A stretch of 44,472 bases of DNA from Pseudomonadota bacterium (GCA_018261905.1 JAGTRU010000029.1:1-44472); one strand, 5' to 3'; counted from the first letter of the stretch, positions 17,706-26,901 are shown. Translations and numbers: made by a program. Notes: generated from the sequence alone by a model not told the origin.

Positions 17706-18719
17706 ATGTCGCGCGATCAACTTGTTACAGACTGGGTTGCCAGTCGCTTTCCCGACCAAAAGGTCGAAATCACCCCGGCCTCGGCCGACGCCAGCTTCCG
17801 CCGCTATTTCCGGCTGACCTGGCCGGACGGCAGCACGCGCATCCTGATGGACGCGCCGCCCGAGAAAGAAGACTGCAAGCCCTTCATCCACGTCGCCGGC
17901 CTGCTCGCCAAGGCCGACCTGGCGGCGCCGCGCATCCTGGACAAAGATCTCGACAACGGTTTCCTGGTCCTCACCGATCTTGGCCGCATCGGCTACCTCG
18001 ACGCCCTGAACGCCGATCTCAGCCTAGCCGACACGCTGATGCGGCCAGTGCTCGACGTACTGGTCAAATGGCAGCTTTCCAGCAAGGCGAGCACGCTGCC
18101 GCCCTATGACGCGACACTGCTGCGCCGCGAACTCGAGCTTTTCCCGGAATGGTTCATCGGTCGCCACCTCGGCTACACGCTGAGCGATGACGAAAAGAAC
18201 ATGCTCGACCGGGCCTTCAAATTCCTGATCAACAGCGCGCTGGCCCAGCCCAAGGTGTTCACCCACCGCGATTTCATGCCACGCAACCTGATGCTCGTCG
18301 AAAGCGCCGAAACGCTGACGCCCGGCATCATCGACTTCCAGGATGCGGTCTACGGCCCGATTTCCTACGATGTCGTCTCGCTGTTCCGCGACGCCTTCAT
18401 CTCCTGGGACGAAGAACAGGAAATCGACTGGGTCATCCGCTACTGGGAAAAAGCCCGCGCCGCCGGCCTGCCGGTACGCGCCGACTTCGGCGAATTCTGG
18501 CGCGACTACGAACTGATGGGCCTGCAGCGCCACCTCAAGGTGCTCGGCATCTTCTGCCGCCTGAAATACCGCGACGGCAAGGCAAAATACAGCGAAGACC
18601 TGCCGCGCTTCATGAACTACGCCCGCAAGACGGCCGGCCGCTACATCGCACTGAAACCGCTGCTCAACCTGCTCGACACGCTCGAAGGCAATACGCTGCA
18701 GGAAGGAATCAGACGGTGA
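17706..18719 (+). CDS. amgK: N-acetylmuramate/N-acetylglucosamine kinase (AmgK)
   Basis: An aminoglycoside-phosphotransferase-fold kinase that phosphorylates the anomeric carbon of recycled MurNAc (and GlcNAc), the first step of the anabolic recycling route that bypasses de novo UDP-MurNAc synthesis. 337 residues. The catalytic Brenner-type motif is THRDFMPRNLMLV, and the metal motif is GIIDFQDAVYGPISYDVVSL. The N-terminal ASADASFRRYFRL is typical of the AmgK group. Its neighbour is murU, the next enzyme of the same route, which supports the assignment over a generic phosphotransferase. Confidence 0.9.
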   Translation: MSRDQLVTDWVASRFPDQKVEITPASADASFRRYFRLTWPDGSTRILMDAPPEKEDCKPFIHVAGLLAKADLAAPRILDKDLDNGFLVLTDLGRIGYLDALNADLSLADTLMRPVLDVLVKWQLSSKASTLPPYDATLLRRELELFPEWFIGRHLGYTLSDDEKNMLDRAFKFLINSALAQPKVFTHRDFMPRNLMLVESAETLTPGIIDFQDAVYGPISYDVVSLFRDAFISWDEEQEIDWVIRYWEKARAAGLPVRADFGEFWRDYELMGLQRHLKVLGIFCRLKYRDGKAKYSEDLPRFMNYARKTAGRYIALKPLLNLLDTLEGNTLQEGIRR

Positions 18720-18729
18720 AGCTAGGTAT

Positions 18730-19470
<741 letters not shown>

Positions 19471-19481
19471 AGCCCCACCCA

Positions 19482-20474
19482 ATGACCTACCCAAAACCCT
19501 GGCGCAGTTACAGCGAACAGATCGACCAACTTGAGACAAGGGGAATGGTCGTCGGCAACAGGGCGCTGGCACTCGATTATCTCGAACGCATCGGTTACTA
19601 CCGGCTGAGCGGCTACTGGTTCGCTTTCCGCGAGCGCAGCGGGCCGCTGGTACTGCTGAACGAGTTGGGCCGAAAGCCGAAAAAAATCAAGGTCGAAAAC
19701 ATTGCCCTGGAATCATTCAAACTTGGGAGCACCTTCCAGAATGCCGTTGATCTTTATATCTTCGACAAACAGCTTCGCCTGCTGGTCATGGATGCGCTGG
19801 AGCGCATCGAAATCGCGCTACGCGTCGACATTTCGCATACGTTGGGCAGACTGGACCCTTTTGCCTATCTCACCCCTACCCTGCTCCACTCCGATTTCAG
19901 CCACAAGCTTGACCGTGACAGCGGCCTGAGCCGCCATCATGAATGGCTGGGCAAACATGCTCAGTTGATCGGCCGCTCCAAGGAAGAATTCGTCCGCCAC
20001 AACAAGAACAAATACGGCCTGCCGCTGGCGATCTGGGTTACATGCGAAGTTTGGGATTTCGGCACGATGTCGACGTTGTTCGGCGGCATGCGCGAAACCG
20101 AGCAGGATGGCATCGCCCGCCAGTACGGGATCGGCAACGGACGAATTTTTGCCACCTGGCTGCGCAGCCTGAACTACCTGCGCAATGTCTGCGCCCACCA
20201 CAGCCGCTTGTGGAACCGCAACATCGTTGAACAACCGCGCCTGCCGTCAGCAAATGAACAGCCTTGGATCGCGGCGTTCGAGGGAAACGAGCATGCCCGC
20301 GCCCGCTGTTTCATGCTGTTGCGCCTGACTTGCCATCTATTACGGATAATCAACCCCAGATCAAGTTGGCCGCAACGGATGAAGACGCATCTGCTGGCGT
20401 TTCCCGACCTCGATCATCTCGGCCTGAACCTTGGCGGCATGGGCGCTCCCGCAGACTGGGAAACGCAATGGTAA
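19482..20474 (+). CDS. AbiF/AbiD-type abortive infection protein (Abi_2, HEPN)
   Basis: 330 residues of the Abi_2 family. Family marks are an N-terminal YSEQIDQLETRGM, LDYLERIGYYRLSGYWFAFR (ends L50-R69), a VDLYIFDKQLRLLVMDALERIE helix (given by its ends), and the C-terminal LNYLRNVCAHHSRLWNR containing the HEPN active-site motif RNVCAH (R234, H239). Such proteins are phage-defence or toxin-type RNases that stop host growth; target RNA here is unknown. It sits 11 bases after murU inside an otherwise housekeeping operon (amgK-murU-pepP-ubiH), is somewhat less GC-rich than its neighbours, and ends 12 bases before the 3' end of an opposing small-RNA gene that could be its antitoxin. There is no clear RBS, so it may rely on murU translation. 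Confidence 0.9.
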   Translation: MTYPKPWRSYSEQIDQLETRGMVVGNRALALDYLERIGYYRLSGYWFAFRERSGPLVLLNELGRKPKKIKVENIALESFKLGSTFQNAVDLYIFDKQLRLLVMDALERIEIALRVDISHTLGRLDPFAYLTPTLLHSDFSHKLDRDSGLSRHHEWLGKHAQLIGRSKEEFVRHNKNKYGLPLAIWVTCEVWDFGTMSTLFGGMRETEQDGIARQYGIGNGRIFATWLRSLNYLRNVCAHHSRLWNRNIVEQPRLPSANEQPWIAAFEGNEHARARCFMLLRLTCHLLRIINPRSSWPQRMKTHLLAFPDLDHLGLNLGGMGAPADWETQW

Positions 20475-20486
20475 GCTGGCCAGGCA

Positions 20487-20544
20487 ATAAAAAACCCCTC
20501 AGCAGCTTCCCCGCCGAAGCGGAGTCACCGAGAGGGGCCGTGTT
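20487..20544 (-). ncRNA. Candidate small RNA opposite the AbiF-type gene
   Basis: On the minus strand a predicted 58-nt RNA runs from about 20544 to 20487. It has an outer 6-bp stem CCCCUC/GAGGGG (20537-20532 with 20500-20495), an interior loop (UCGGUGA opposite AAGCUGCU), an inner 6-bp stem CUCCGC/GCGGGG with one U-G pair, capped by a UUCG tetraloop (20518-20515), and a U6 tail (20494-20489). A good promoter precedes it. It converges on the 3' end of the AbiF-type gene. Structured RNAs have been reported beside Abi_2-type genes (the abiF RNA motif); whether this matches that consensus needs a covariance-model search. A plain minus-strand terminator is the alternative, but no minus-strand gene exists upstream to need one. 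Confidence 0.65.
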
Positions 20545-20550
20545 GGCTGA

Positions 20551-20580
20551 ATTATGTAATACAAAATTCCTGTCCGTCAA
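20551..20580 (-). promoter_or_regulatory. Sigma70-type promoter for the small RNA
   Basis: On the minus strand, TTGACG (20580-20575, 5 of 6 to consensus) is followed after 18 bases by CATAAT (20556-20551, 5 of 6). The predicted start is about 20544. The -35 lies in the loop and arm of an inverted repeat, TTCCTGTCC (20567-20575) with GGACAaGGAA (20581-20590), which could be an operator. Confidence 0.6.
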
Positions 20581-20654
20581 GGACAAGGAAAATTTTGATC
20601 GCAAAAGTTTTCTCCAAAAATCAGTCGCCTAAAAACAACCCCGATTTTTCTTAC

Positions 20655-21953
20655 ATGACCCACGCCCACTTTCTCGCCCGCCGTCAGCGTCTCCTGAAAA
20701 CAATAGGAGATGGCGTCGCGATCATTCCGACCGCACCCGAAGTCATCCGCAACCGCGATGCCCACCACCTTTACCGTTTCGACAGCTATTTCTGGTACCT
20801 GAGCGGCTTCCCGGAACCGGAAGCGGTGGTCGTGCTGGTCGGCGGCAAGAAACCGAAGTCCATCCTGTTCTGCCGCGAGAAGCATGAAGAACGCGAAATC
20901 TGGGACGGCTATCGCTACGGCCCGCAAGCCGCCAAGAGCGCTTTCGGTTTCGATGCCGCCTACCCGATCGAGCAGTTCGACAAGAAACTCGCCGAATTGC
21001 TCGTCGACCGCGACACGCTGTGGCATGCCGTCGGCCACGATGGCGAGTGGGATGTGCGCATTGCCAAGGCACTGAATGCCGTGCGTGCCCAGACCCGGGC
21101 CGGCAAACGGGCGCCGCGCGCCATCCACGACCTGCGTTTCGAGCTCGACGCCATGCGCCTGGTCAAGGATGCTGCCGAAGCCGAGATCCAGCAGCGCTCG
21201 GCCGACATTGCCAGCGCTGGTCACGCCCGCGCCATGCGCGCCAGCCGGCCGGGGATGGCGGAATACGAGCTGGAAGCCGAGCTGAGCTACGAATTCCGCA
21301 AACGTGGCGCCGACGCCCACGCCTACACGCCCATCGTCGCTGGCGGCGCCAATGCCTGTGTCCTGCACTACGTCTCCAACGACAAGGTGCTCAACGACAA
21401 CAGCCTGGTGCTGATCGACGCCGGCTGCGAAGTCGCCGGCTACGCCGCCGACATCACCCGGACATTCCCGGTCAATGGGCGCTTCAATGCGGCGCAAAAG
21501 GACGTCTATGAAATCGTCCTCGCCGCCCAGGCCGCCGCCGTCGCCAATACCGGGCCCGGCCGCCATTTCATGGAAGGCCACCAGGCCGCCGTGCGCGTCC
21601 TCTCCCAGGGCATGATCGACCTCAAACTACTGGCCGGCGATCTCGACAACCTGATCGAAAAAGGCGCCTACAACCGCTTCTACATGCACCGCACCGGTCA
21701 CTGGCTCGGTCTCGACGTGCATGACGCTGGCGAATACAAGGTCGGCAACGCCTGGACGACACTCGTGCCCGGCATGACCCTGACCGTCGAACCCGGCCTT
21801 TACATCCGCCCGGCCGACGACATTCCGCCGGCCCTGGCCGGCATCGGCATCCGCATCGAGGACGATGTGCGGGTCACCGAATCCGGTTGCCAGGTCTTCA
21901 CCACGGCCCCGAGAACGGTGGCCGAAATCGAGGAAGTCATGCGTCATGACTGA
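20655..21953 (+). CDS. pepP: Xaa-Pro aminopeptidase (PepP)
   Basis: A cytosolic M24B metallopeptidase that removes N-terminal residues preceding proline. I take ATG 20655 (MTHAHFLARRQRLL), which matches the family start; the frame is open further up to 20595. 432 residues: an N-terminal aminopeptidase-P domain (about 1-165) and a pita-bread catalytic domain. Metal ligands in order are D255 (LIDAGCE), D266 (AADITRTFP), H349 (HRTGHWLGLDVHD), E379 (VEPGLY) and E402 (IRIEDDV). It overlaps ubiH by 8 bases. In the inferred ancestral operon it would directly follow murU; the AbiF-type gene and its RNA now intervene. Confidence 0.95.
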   Translation: MTHAHFLARRQRLLKTIGDGVAIIPTAPEVIRNRDAHHLYRFDSYFWYLSGFPEPEAVVVLVGGKKPKSILFCREKHEEREIWDGYRYGPQAAKSAFGFDAAYPIEQFDKKLAELLVDRDTLWHAVGHDGEWDVRIAKALNAVRAQTRAGKRAPRAIHDLRFELDAMRLVKDAAEAEIQQRSADIASAGHARAMRASRPGMAEYELEAELSYEFRKRGADAHAYTPIVAGGANACVLHYVSNDKVLNDNSLVLIDAGCEVAGYAADITRTFPVNGRFNAAQKDVYEIVLAAQAAAVANTGPGRHFMEGHQAAVRVLSQGMIDLKLLAGDLDNLIEKGAYNRFYMHRTGHWLGLDVHDAGEYKVGNAWTTLVPGMTLTVEPGLYIRPADDIPPALAGIGIRIEDDVRVTESGCQVFTTAPRTVAEIEEVMRHD

Positions 21954-23145
21954 AGCGACCGTTGAACACGTCGACATCCTGATCGTCGGCGCCGGCCCGG
22001 TCGGCCTGACCCTGCACCTGGCGCTGGCTACCGGCGGCCAGCAGTCGCTGCTGCTCGACCGTCAACGGGACTCCGTCGTACCCGGGGATTTGCGGCGCGG
22101 CGCAGCCAGCCCCCTTGGCGTGCTGGCTGCGGCGCAGAACGACCCGCGCGCCCTGGCACTGTCGCAGGGCACCCGCCAATTGCTGGAACAGATTGGAGCC
22201 TGGCCGAAAAGGGCCGCGACACCGATCGAAACCATCCATATTTCCCAAAAGGACGGCTTCGGGCTCACCCTGATCGACCGCAACGACTACGCCCTGCCGG
22301 CCCTCGGCTACGTCATCCGCTACCGCGACCTGGCCGCCGCACTGACCGCCAGGCTTGCCGCCGACACCATCATTGCCGGGGCTGAAATCCTCACCCTGAC
22401 AACCGACGACGATGGCGTCGAAGTCACCTTGCGCCAAGACGGCGCCGTGCGCCGCCTCAAAACCCGCCTGCTGGTACACGCCGAGGGCACTCCGGACGAC
22501 GAGCCCGCCGTCCAGGTCAGCGATTACGCCCAACATGCGGTGATCTGCGAAGTGACGCCCAACCCCGGTCACGCCCAGCGTGCCTGGGAACGCTTCACGC
22601 CAGACGGCCCGCTCGCCCTATTGCCGCTTGGCGGGGAGTTCTCGGTGGTGTTTACCTTGCCGCCGACCAAGGCAGATAGCGTGATGGCGATGGACGATGC
22701 GGCCTTCACCGCGGCACTGCAACGGCAGTTCGGCAGGCGCATGACGTTCAGCAAACCCGGTCCGCGCCGCCGCTTCCCCCTCGCCCTGCGTCTGCGCAAA
22801 ACGCTGGTCAAAGGCCACGAAGTCTGGATCGGCAACACGGCGCAAACCCTGCACCCGGTGTCCGGCCAGGGCTTCAACCTGGGCATCCGCGACGCCTGGC
22901 AACTGGCCGAAGCCCTGTTGTCGGAAGGCATCTCCCCGGCCAGCCTGGCGCGTTACGCCGCCAGTCGCCAACTCGACCGCCGGGGCAGCGCCTTTTTCAC
23001 CGACCGGATCGTCCGCACCTTCTCCAATGATTTCGCGCCGCTCAAACTGGCCCGCGGCCTCGGCCTGCTGGCCCTCGACCTCTGCCCGCCAGCCCGCCAT
23101 TTCGTCGCCAAGCGCATGATCTGGGGGGCGCGGGCCTGGCCGTGA
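21946..23145 (+). CDS. ubiH: UbiH/UbiF-family FAD-dependent ubiquinone hydroxylase
   Basis: A flavoprotein monooxygenase of ubiquinone biosynthesis that hydroxylates the aromatic ring. 399 residues from ATG 21946, overlapping the pepP stop by 8 bases; the frame is open upstream but that part is pepP. FAD motifs are the Rossmann GAGPVGL (15-21), ALALSQGTRQLLEQIG (the DPRA-type segment) and GNTAQTLHPVSGQGFNLGIRD (given by its ends G-N-T and I-R-D) of the UbiH type, where the usual GD of the GD motif is GN as in UbiH. UbiF or UbiM specificity cannot be excluded; the pepP-ubiH pairing favours UbiH. Confidence 0.88.
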   Translation: MTEATVEHVDILIVGAGPVGLTLHLALATGGQQSLLLDRQRDSVVPGDLRRGAASPLGVLAAAQNDPRALALSQGTRQLLEQIGAWPKRAATPIETIHISQKDGFGLTLIDRNDYALPALGYVIRYRDLAAALTARLAADTIIAGAEILTLTTDDDGVEVTLRQDGAVRRLKTRLLVHAEGTPDDEPAVQVSDYAQHAVICEVTPNPGHAQRAWERFTPDGPLALLPLGGEFSVVFTLPPTKADSVMAMDDAAFTAALQRQFGRRMTFSKPGPRRRFPLALRLRKTLVKGHEVWIGNTAQTLHPVSGQGFNLGIRDAWQLAEALLSEGISPASLARYAASRQLDRRGSAFFTDRIVRTFSNDFAPLKLARGLGLLALDLCPPARHFVAKRMIWGARAWP

Positions 23146-23352
23146 TCGACAAGATCGACGAGCCCCTCTCCCGCATACAGAATAATTATCGCTACTCAGA
23201 AGTCTCGTTCATCAAATACAACATCGAACCCGAATCGAAAGCGCCACGAATTCAATCTAGGGCCTATTGATTCTCTTGCATTTTTTTGGCCAATGACCAT
23301 AACCACCAATGGCATCACATCGCGTATTCATCCCCATTCGCCCCCATCCTGA

Positions 23353-25386
23353 ATGCCCCACATGTTCCAATCGTCATTAACAAGACTGCAGCACCCACCG
23401 TCATTCCACAATAACATCAGGAGTCTGATCAGTTTCTCGTTGATCGCCCTATCGGTAATGATGGGGTTCAGAATATTTAGCCTGTTATTCTTCGGTAACT
23501 CTGCCGAAATCCTGGAACATCAAGGGGAACTTCCGAAGTTATTCCTGCTCGCCCTCCGCTTCGATTTAAAAACCATTGCCCTAATTGACCTAGTAATTTA
23601 CTGGCTGCCAACCGCAGTGGCAAGTTGGTGGCTTCGGCCAGAAGTCTTCCGCCGATATTTGCGCTCCGCTTTCGCCGGCACGCTGATCGTCCTTACGCTA
23701 CTTGAGTGCATCAATCTGGGGTACCGAATTTTTTTTGGCGGACCAATTGATGTTCTTATTTTCGGATTTCTTGAGGATGGCACCTCGGCAGTGATGAGCA
23801 CACTGACATCCGATGGCCGAATAATCTCCATTTATTTTTTATTTGCTGCGTTAGCGACAGCAATCGTATTTTGTTTTATTTTCACGACCCGTGACAAAAA
23901 AATATCGCCCATCAGCCGGCGTCGCTTCCTCATTATTGAAACAGCGTTGCTCGTTGTTCTATGTCTTTTTGCCAGAGGCAGCCTTGACACCTTTCCGCTA
24001 CGCAGCGCGAATGCTTCCGTCGGCAATAGCTTTCTTATCAACTCCCTGATTGTCAGCAGTAGCTACAACCTAAATCAAGCACTTATCGATCGGGTCGAGT
24101 CGGTTCGACCAAGAAGTATGCAAAGCATCCTGAAAGAAGGAGGCGCCAGCGACATCGATGAGCTGTACAACCGGGCGGGCTACGCAGACAAGCAGGCATT
24201 AATCGCCACGACAGGAAGAAAAACTAATCCATTACCCCATGTCATCATGGTTCAGATGGAAGGATGGTCCACTGAAATTATTCTGGGAAACAGCGAAACT
24301 AACCAAATTCTTGGCGAGTTTTCAAAACATATCAACCAAGACCATTTCTTTACAAATTTTTTCTCGAATGCTTACGGAACGAATCCGACGATTGAAGCGC
24401 TGCTTCTGAATAGCCCGGTTACCCCGTTAAGCCAGTCACAGGCGAGATCAACCCGATTTTCCATGTCGAATGTCTTGCCATTCAAACGCGCCGGGTACCG
24501 GATTGCATTTATCAGCGGTGGCGACAGCGCTTGGCGCAACCAGGAAAAGTTCTGGCTGACACAGGGTTTTGACTCTTATACCGGACGGGCCTCGATTGAA
24601 AAAAATTACCGTGTCGATGCTTCGGATAACCCCTGGGGCGTCTATGACGAATTTGTTTTTGCGGCAGTCGAGGATGCTATCAAGGCAGCAGAAAACGACG
24701 GGGTTCCTCTATTCGCCTATGTTCTGACGACGAATAACCACTCACCAATCCGCTTACCAAAAACCTATCGAGCTCCACCGATCGACACTACCGCTTACGG
24801 TTTTGCACCTAATGACACAAAGAAATTTACGGACCTGACCGGATTTAATTATCAAACCGATCAGTTCGGGAAATTCATGTCCTGGGTAAAAACGGGAGTA
24901 TTTCGCGACAAAACAATTGTCGCTGCTACCGGAGACCACATCTTAAAAGGCTTCACCAACTACAACAGTTTGGAACGAAGTTATCTGCGCTACGCTGTCC
25001 CCGCCTACTTTTACGCCCCTCAAAAACTCGATCGACTCAGAAACATACCGGAGACAACCGCCGGATCGCACGAAGACATATTCCCAACACTTTTCGAACT
25101 GGCATTATCGGGAGCCGATTATTTCGGCTTCGGAAGCCCAATGATGAAAAAAAACGCGGAACAATCCTACGGATGGATTCTCAACAAAGATTTTATTTTT
25201 CCTCAGGGATTCTCAAGCAACAGCTCGAAAATTCTCTTTCCTTGGGCAGACACTCGGCAACGTACCTTGCTAAAAACAGAAGGTCGAGAGCTTGAGAAAT
25301 GGCAAAGTGATGTCATGCTCCGGGAAAATTATCGCAGGCTACTTAAGGAACAGCTGTTGTGGCAGGACTACGAAAAACAAAAATAG
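23353..25386 (+). CDS. LTA synthase/sulfatase-fold membrane transferase
   Basis: 677 residues: about five N-terminal membrane helices (near 27-48, 75-92, 106-122, 157-178 and 192-207), then a periplasmic alkaline-phosphatase-superfamily domain. Expected active-site residues are visible: E303 (VQMEGWS), the nucleophile region AYGTNPTIEALL (T343 or T346), and the metal pair D528-H529 (ATGDHIL). Relatives transfer phosphoglycerol or phosphoethanolamine to polymers (LtaS, OpgB), so modification of a periplasmic glucan, capsule or LPS is plausible; the substrate is unknown. The gene is clearly AT-richer than everything around it, with many AT-rich codons (ATT, AAA, TTT), and is flanked by non-coding gaps, which suggests recent acquisition. 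A start at Met4 is possible. Confidence 0.85.
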   Translation: MPHMFQSSLTRLQHPPSFHNNIRSLISFSLIALSVMMGFRIFSLLFFGNSAEILEHQGELPKLFLLALRFDLKTIALIDLVIYWLPTAVASWWLRPEVFRRYLRSAFAGTLIVLTLLECINLGYRIFFGGPIDVLIFGFLEDGTSAVMSTLTSDGRIISIYFLFAALATAIVFCFIFTTRDKKISPISRRRFLIIETALLVVLCLFARGSLDTFPLRSANASVGNSFLINSLIVSSSYNLNQALIDRVESVRPRSMQSILKEGGASDIDELYNRAGYADKQALIATTGRKTNPLPHVIMVQMEGWSTEIILGNSETNQILGEFSKHINQDHFFTNFFSNAYGTNPTIEALLLNSPVTPLSQSQARSTRFSMSNVLPFKRAGYRIAFISGGDSAWRNQEKFWLTQGFDSYTGRASIEKNYRVDASDNPWGVYDEFVFAAVEDAIKAAENDGVPLFAYVLTTNNHSPIRLPKTYRAPPIDTTAYGFAPNDTKKFTDLTGFNYQTDQFGKFMSWVKTGVFRDKTIVAATGDHILKGFTNYNSLERSYLRYAVPAYFYAPQKLDRLRNIPETTAGSHEDIFPTLFELALSGADYFGFGSPMMKKNAEQSYGWILNKDFIFPQGFSSNSSKILFPWADTRQRTLLKTEGRELEKWQSDVMLRENYRRLLKEQLLWQDYEKQK

Positions 25387-25559
25387 CATCGCCCAGCAAA
25401 GCGCGCGGCACGAGCACTCCGTATATCACGATGCGATGTTCCCCGGCCTCCTTGAGAGAGCTTTCCGAGGCTTGAGGAATCACCTTTTTGACTATTTTTT
25501 AAGCGCCAGCTGCGGTAGAATTCCGCCCTTTCCCCCTCTGCATCGCCATCGTTACGCCC
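25387..25559 (+). promoter_or_regulatory. Spacer with probable dusB promoter
   Basis: 173 bases between the AT-rich membrane transferase gene and dusB. TAGAAT at about 25516-25521, preceded at the edge of the expected range by TTGACT (about 25488), lies about 40 bases before the dusB ATG. The TTGACT-TAGAAT gap is about 22 bases, too long for a standard sigma70 promoter, so only the -10 is suggested. No terminator was seen. Confidence 0.3.
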
Positions 25560-26576
25560 ATGGATTTTGTCGGTTTCACGCTTCGCAACAACCTGTTCGT
25601 CGCGCCCATGGCCGGCGTGACCGATCGTCCTTTCCGCCAGTTGTGCAAGAAGATGGGCGCCGGTCTGGCCGTGTCCGAAATGGTCACCTCCAATTCCCTG
25701 CTCTACGGCAGCGCCAAGACACTGCGCCGGGCCAATCACACGGGTGAAGTGGCGCCGATCTCGGTGCAGATCGCCGGTGCCGATCCGGCGATGATGGCGG
25801 AAGCCGCCAAGCACAACGTGGACAACGGCGCCCAGATCATCGACATCAACATGGGTTGCCCGGCCAAGAAGGTCTGTAACGTCATGGCCGGCTCGGCCCT
25901 GATGCAGGACGAGCAGCAGGTCGGCCGCATTCTCGACGCCGTGGTCGCCGCCGTGCCGAACACCCCGGTCACCCTGAAATTCCGCACCGGCTGGAACCTG
26001 GCCAACAAGAATGCCCCGACCATCGCGCGCATCGCCGAATCCGCCGGCATCCGCGCCGTCGCCATCCATGGCCGGACACGCTGCCAGCAATACACCGGCG
26101 AGGCCGAGTACGACACAATCGCCTATGTAAAAACGCTGATCGGCATCCCGGTCATCGCCAACGGCGACATCACGACCCCGGAAAAGGCGAAACACGTGCT
26201 CGACGTGACCGGCGCCGACGGCATCATGATCGGCCGCGCCGCCCAGGGTCGCCCCTGGCTGTTCCGCGAAATCGAACACTACCTGAAGACCGGCCAGCAC
26301 CTGCCGCCGGCCCGGGTCACCGAGATCCATAGCATCCTGCTCGAGCATCTCGCCGACCTCTATGACTTCTACGGCCCGGAAACCGGCTTCAAGGTCGCCC
26401 GCAAGCACATCTCCTGGTACACCAAGGGGCTGGTCGGCTCGGCGGCCTTCCGCAAGGAAATGAACGTATTACCCAGCATCGAACAACAGATGCGTGCAGT
26501 AAATGACTTCTTCCTCCAACAGGCAGAAGCGCATGAATATCTCGAATACCACTTAGGGGAGGAGTTGGCAGCATGA
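25560..26576 (+). CDS. dusB: tRNA-dihydrouridine synthase B (DusB)
   Basis: An FMN enzyme reducing uridine to dihydrouridine in the tRNA D-loop. 338 residues: N-terminal LRNNLFVAPMAGVTDRPFR (TIM barrel with FMN site), DINMGCPAKKV with catalytic C100, KFRTGW, AVAIHGRTRCQQYTG, and GADGIMIGRAAQGRPWLF phosphate-binding segment. The dusB-fis overlap (4 bases, ATGA) is the classic proteobacterial arrangement, with fis expression driven from the dusB promoter. Confidence 0.96.
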   Translation: MDFVGFTLRNNLFVAPMAGVTDRPFRQLCKKMGAGLAVSEMVTSNSLLYGSAKTLRRANHTGEVAPISVQIAGADPAMMAEAAKHNVDNGAQIIDINMGCPAKKVCNVMAGSALMQDEQQVGRILDAVVAAVPNTPVTLKFRTGWNLANKNAPTIARIAESAGIRAVAIHGRTRCQQYTGEAEYDTIAYVKTLIGIPVIANGDITTPEKAKHVLDVTGADGIMIGRAAQGRPWLFREIEHYLKTGQHLPPARVTEIHSILLEHLADLYDFYGPETGFKVARKHISWYTKGLVGSAAFRKEMNVLPSIEQQMRAVNDFFLQQAEAHEYLEYHLGEELAA

Positions 26577-26806
26577 GCCAACATGATTTGGGGCGGTGCG
26601 TGGTGAACGCACTGGAGCAGTATTTTCGCGACCTGGACGGGGAAAAGCCGGGCGCCATCTATGACATGGTTCTGCGCAGCATCGAAAAACCGATGCTTGA
26701 AGTCGTGCTCGCCAAGGCCGGCAGCAACCAGACCCTGGCCGCCGAAATGCTCGGCATCAACCGCAATACGCTGCGCAAGAAACTGACGGAACACCAGTTG
26801 TTGTAG
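26573..26806 (+). CDS. fis: DNA-binding protein Fis
   Basis: A nucleoid-associated, growth-phase-regulated DNA-bending protein. 77 residues, the usual beta-proteobacterial length (98 in E. coli). The C-terminal helix-turn-helix is NQTLAAEMLGINRNTLRKKL; preceding helices GAIYDMVLRSIEKPMLEVVL form the dimer core. ATGA overlap with dusB. It is followed by a palindromic spacer rather than a normal terminator before purH. Confidence 0.94.
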   Translation: MSQHDLGRCVVNALEQYFRDLDGEKPGAIYDMVLRSIEKPMLEVVLAKAGSNQTLAAEMLGINRNTLRKKLTEHQLL

Positions 26807-26808
26807 TT

Positions 26809-26901
26809 GCTAGTTATTAGTTGTTAGTTATTAGCTAACAACGAAAACCTGGCCCCTGCGACTCACCGCTACCGACTAACAACTCACTACTACCGACTAA
26901 C
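26809..26901. repeat. Self-complementary repeat spacer between fis and purH
   Basis: The 95-base gap is built from short words. On the left are two direct copies of GyTAGTTATTAG (26809-26820 and 26823-26834); on the right two identical copies of CTACCGACTAAC (26869-26880 and 26890-26901), the second ending at the purH ATG. Left and right are inverted relatives: AGTTGTTAGTTATTAGC (26819-26835) pairs with GCTACCGACTAACAACT (26868-26884) at 14 of 17 positions. No Shine-Dalgarno is visible before purH. Confidence 0.85.

Noticed and set aside
15104..18109. 1001-codon plus-strand frame opposite lptD
   Set aside because: An antisense shadow of lptD running into amgK in the wrong frame; no domain.
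20487..20544. Reading the hairpin as a plus-strand terminator for the AbiF-type gene
   Set aside because: On the plus strand the stem is followed by CCGTGTTGG, not a T-run; the U-tail exists only on the minus strand.
20595..20654. Upstream start for pepP at 20595
   Set aside because: The added residues (MIAKVFSKNQSPKNNP...) do not resemble the family N-terminus; MTHAHFLARRQ does.
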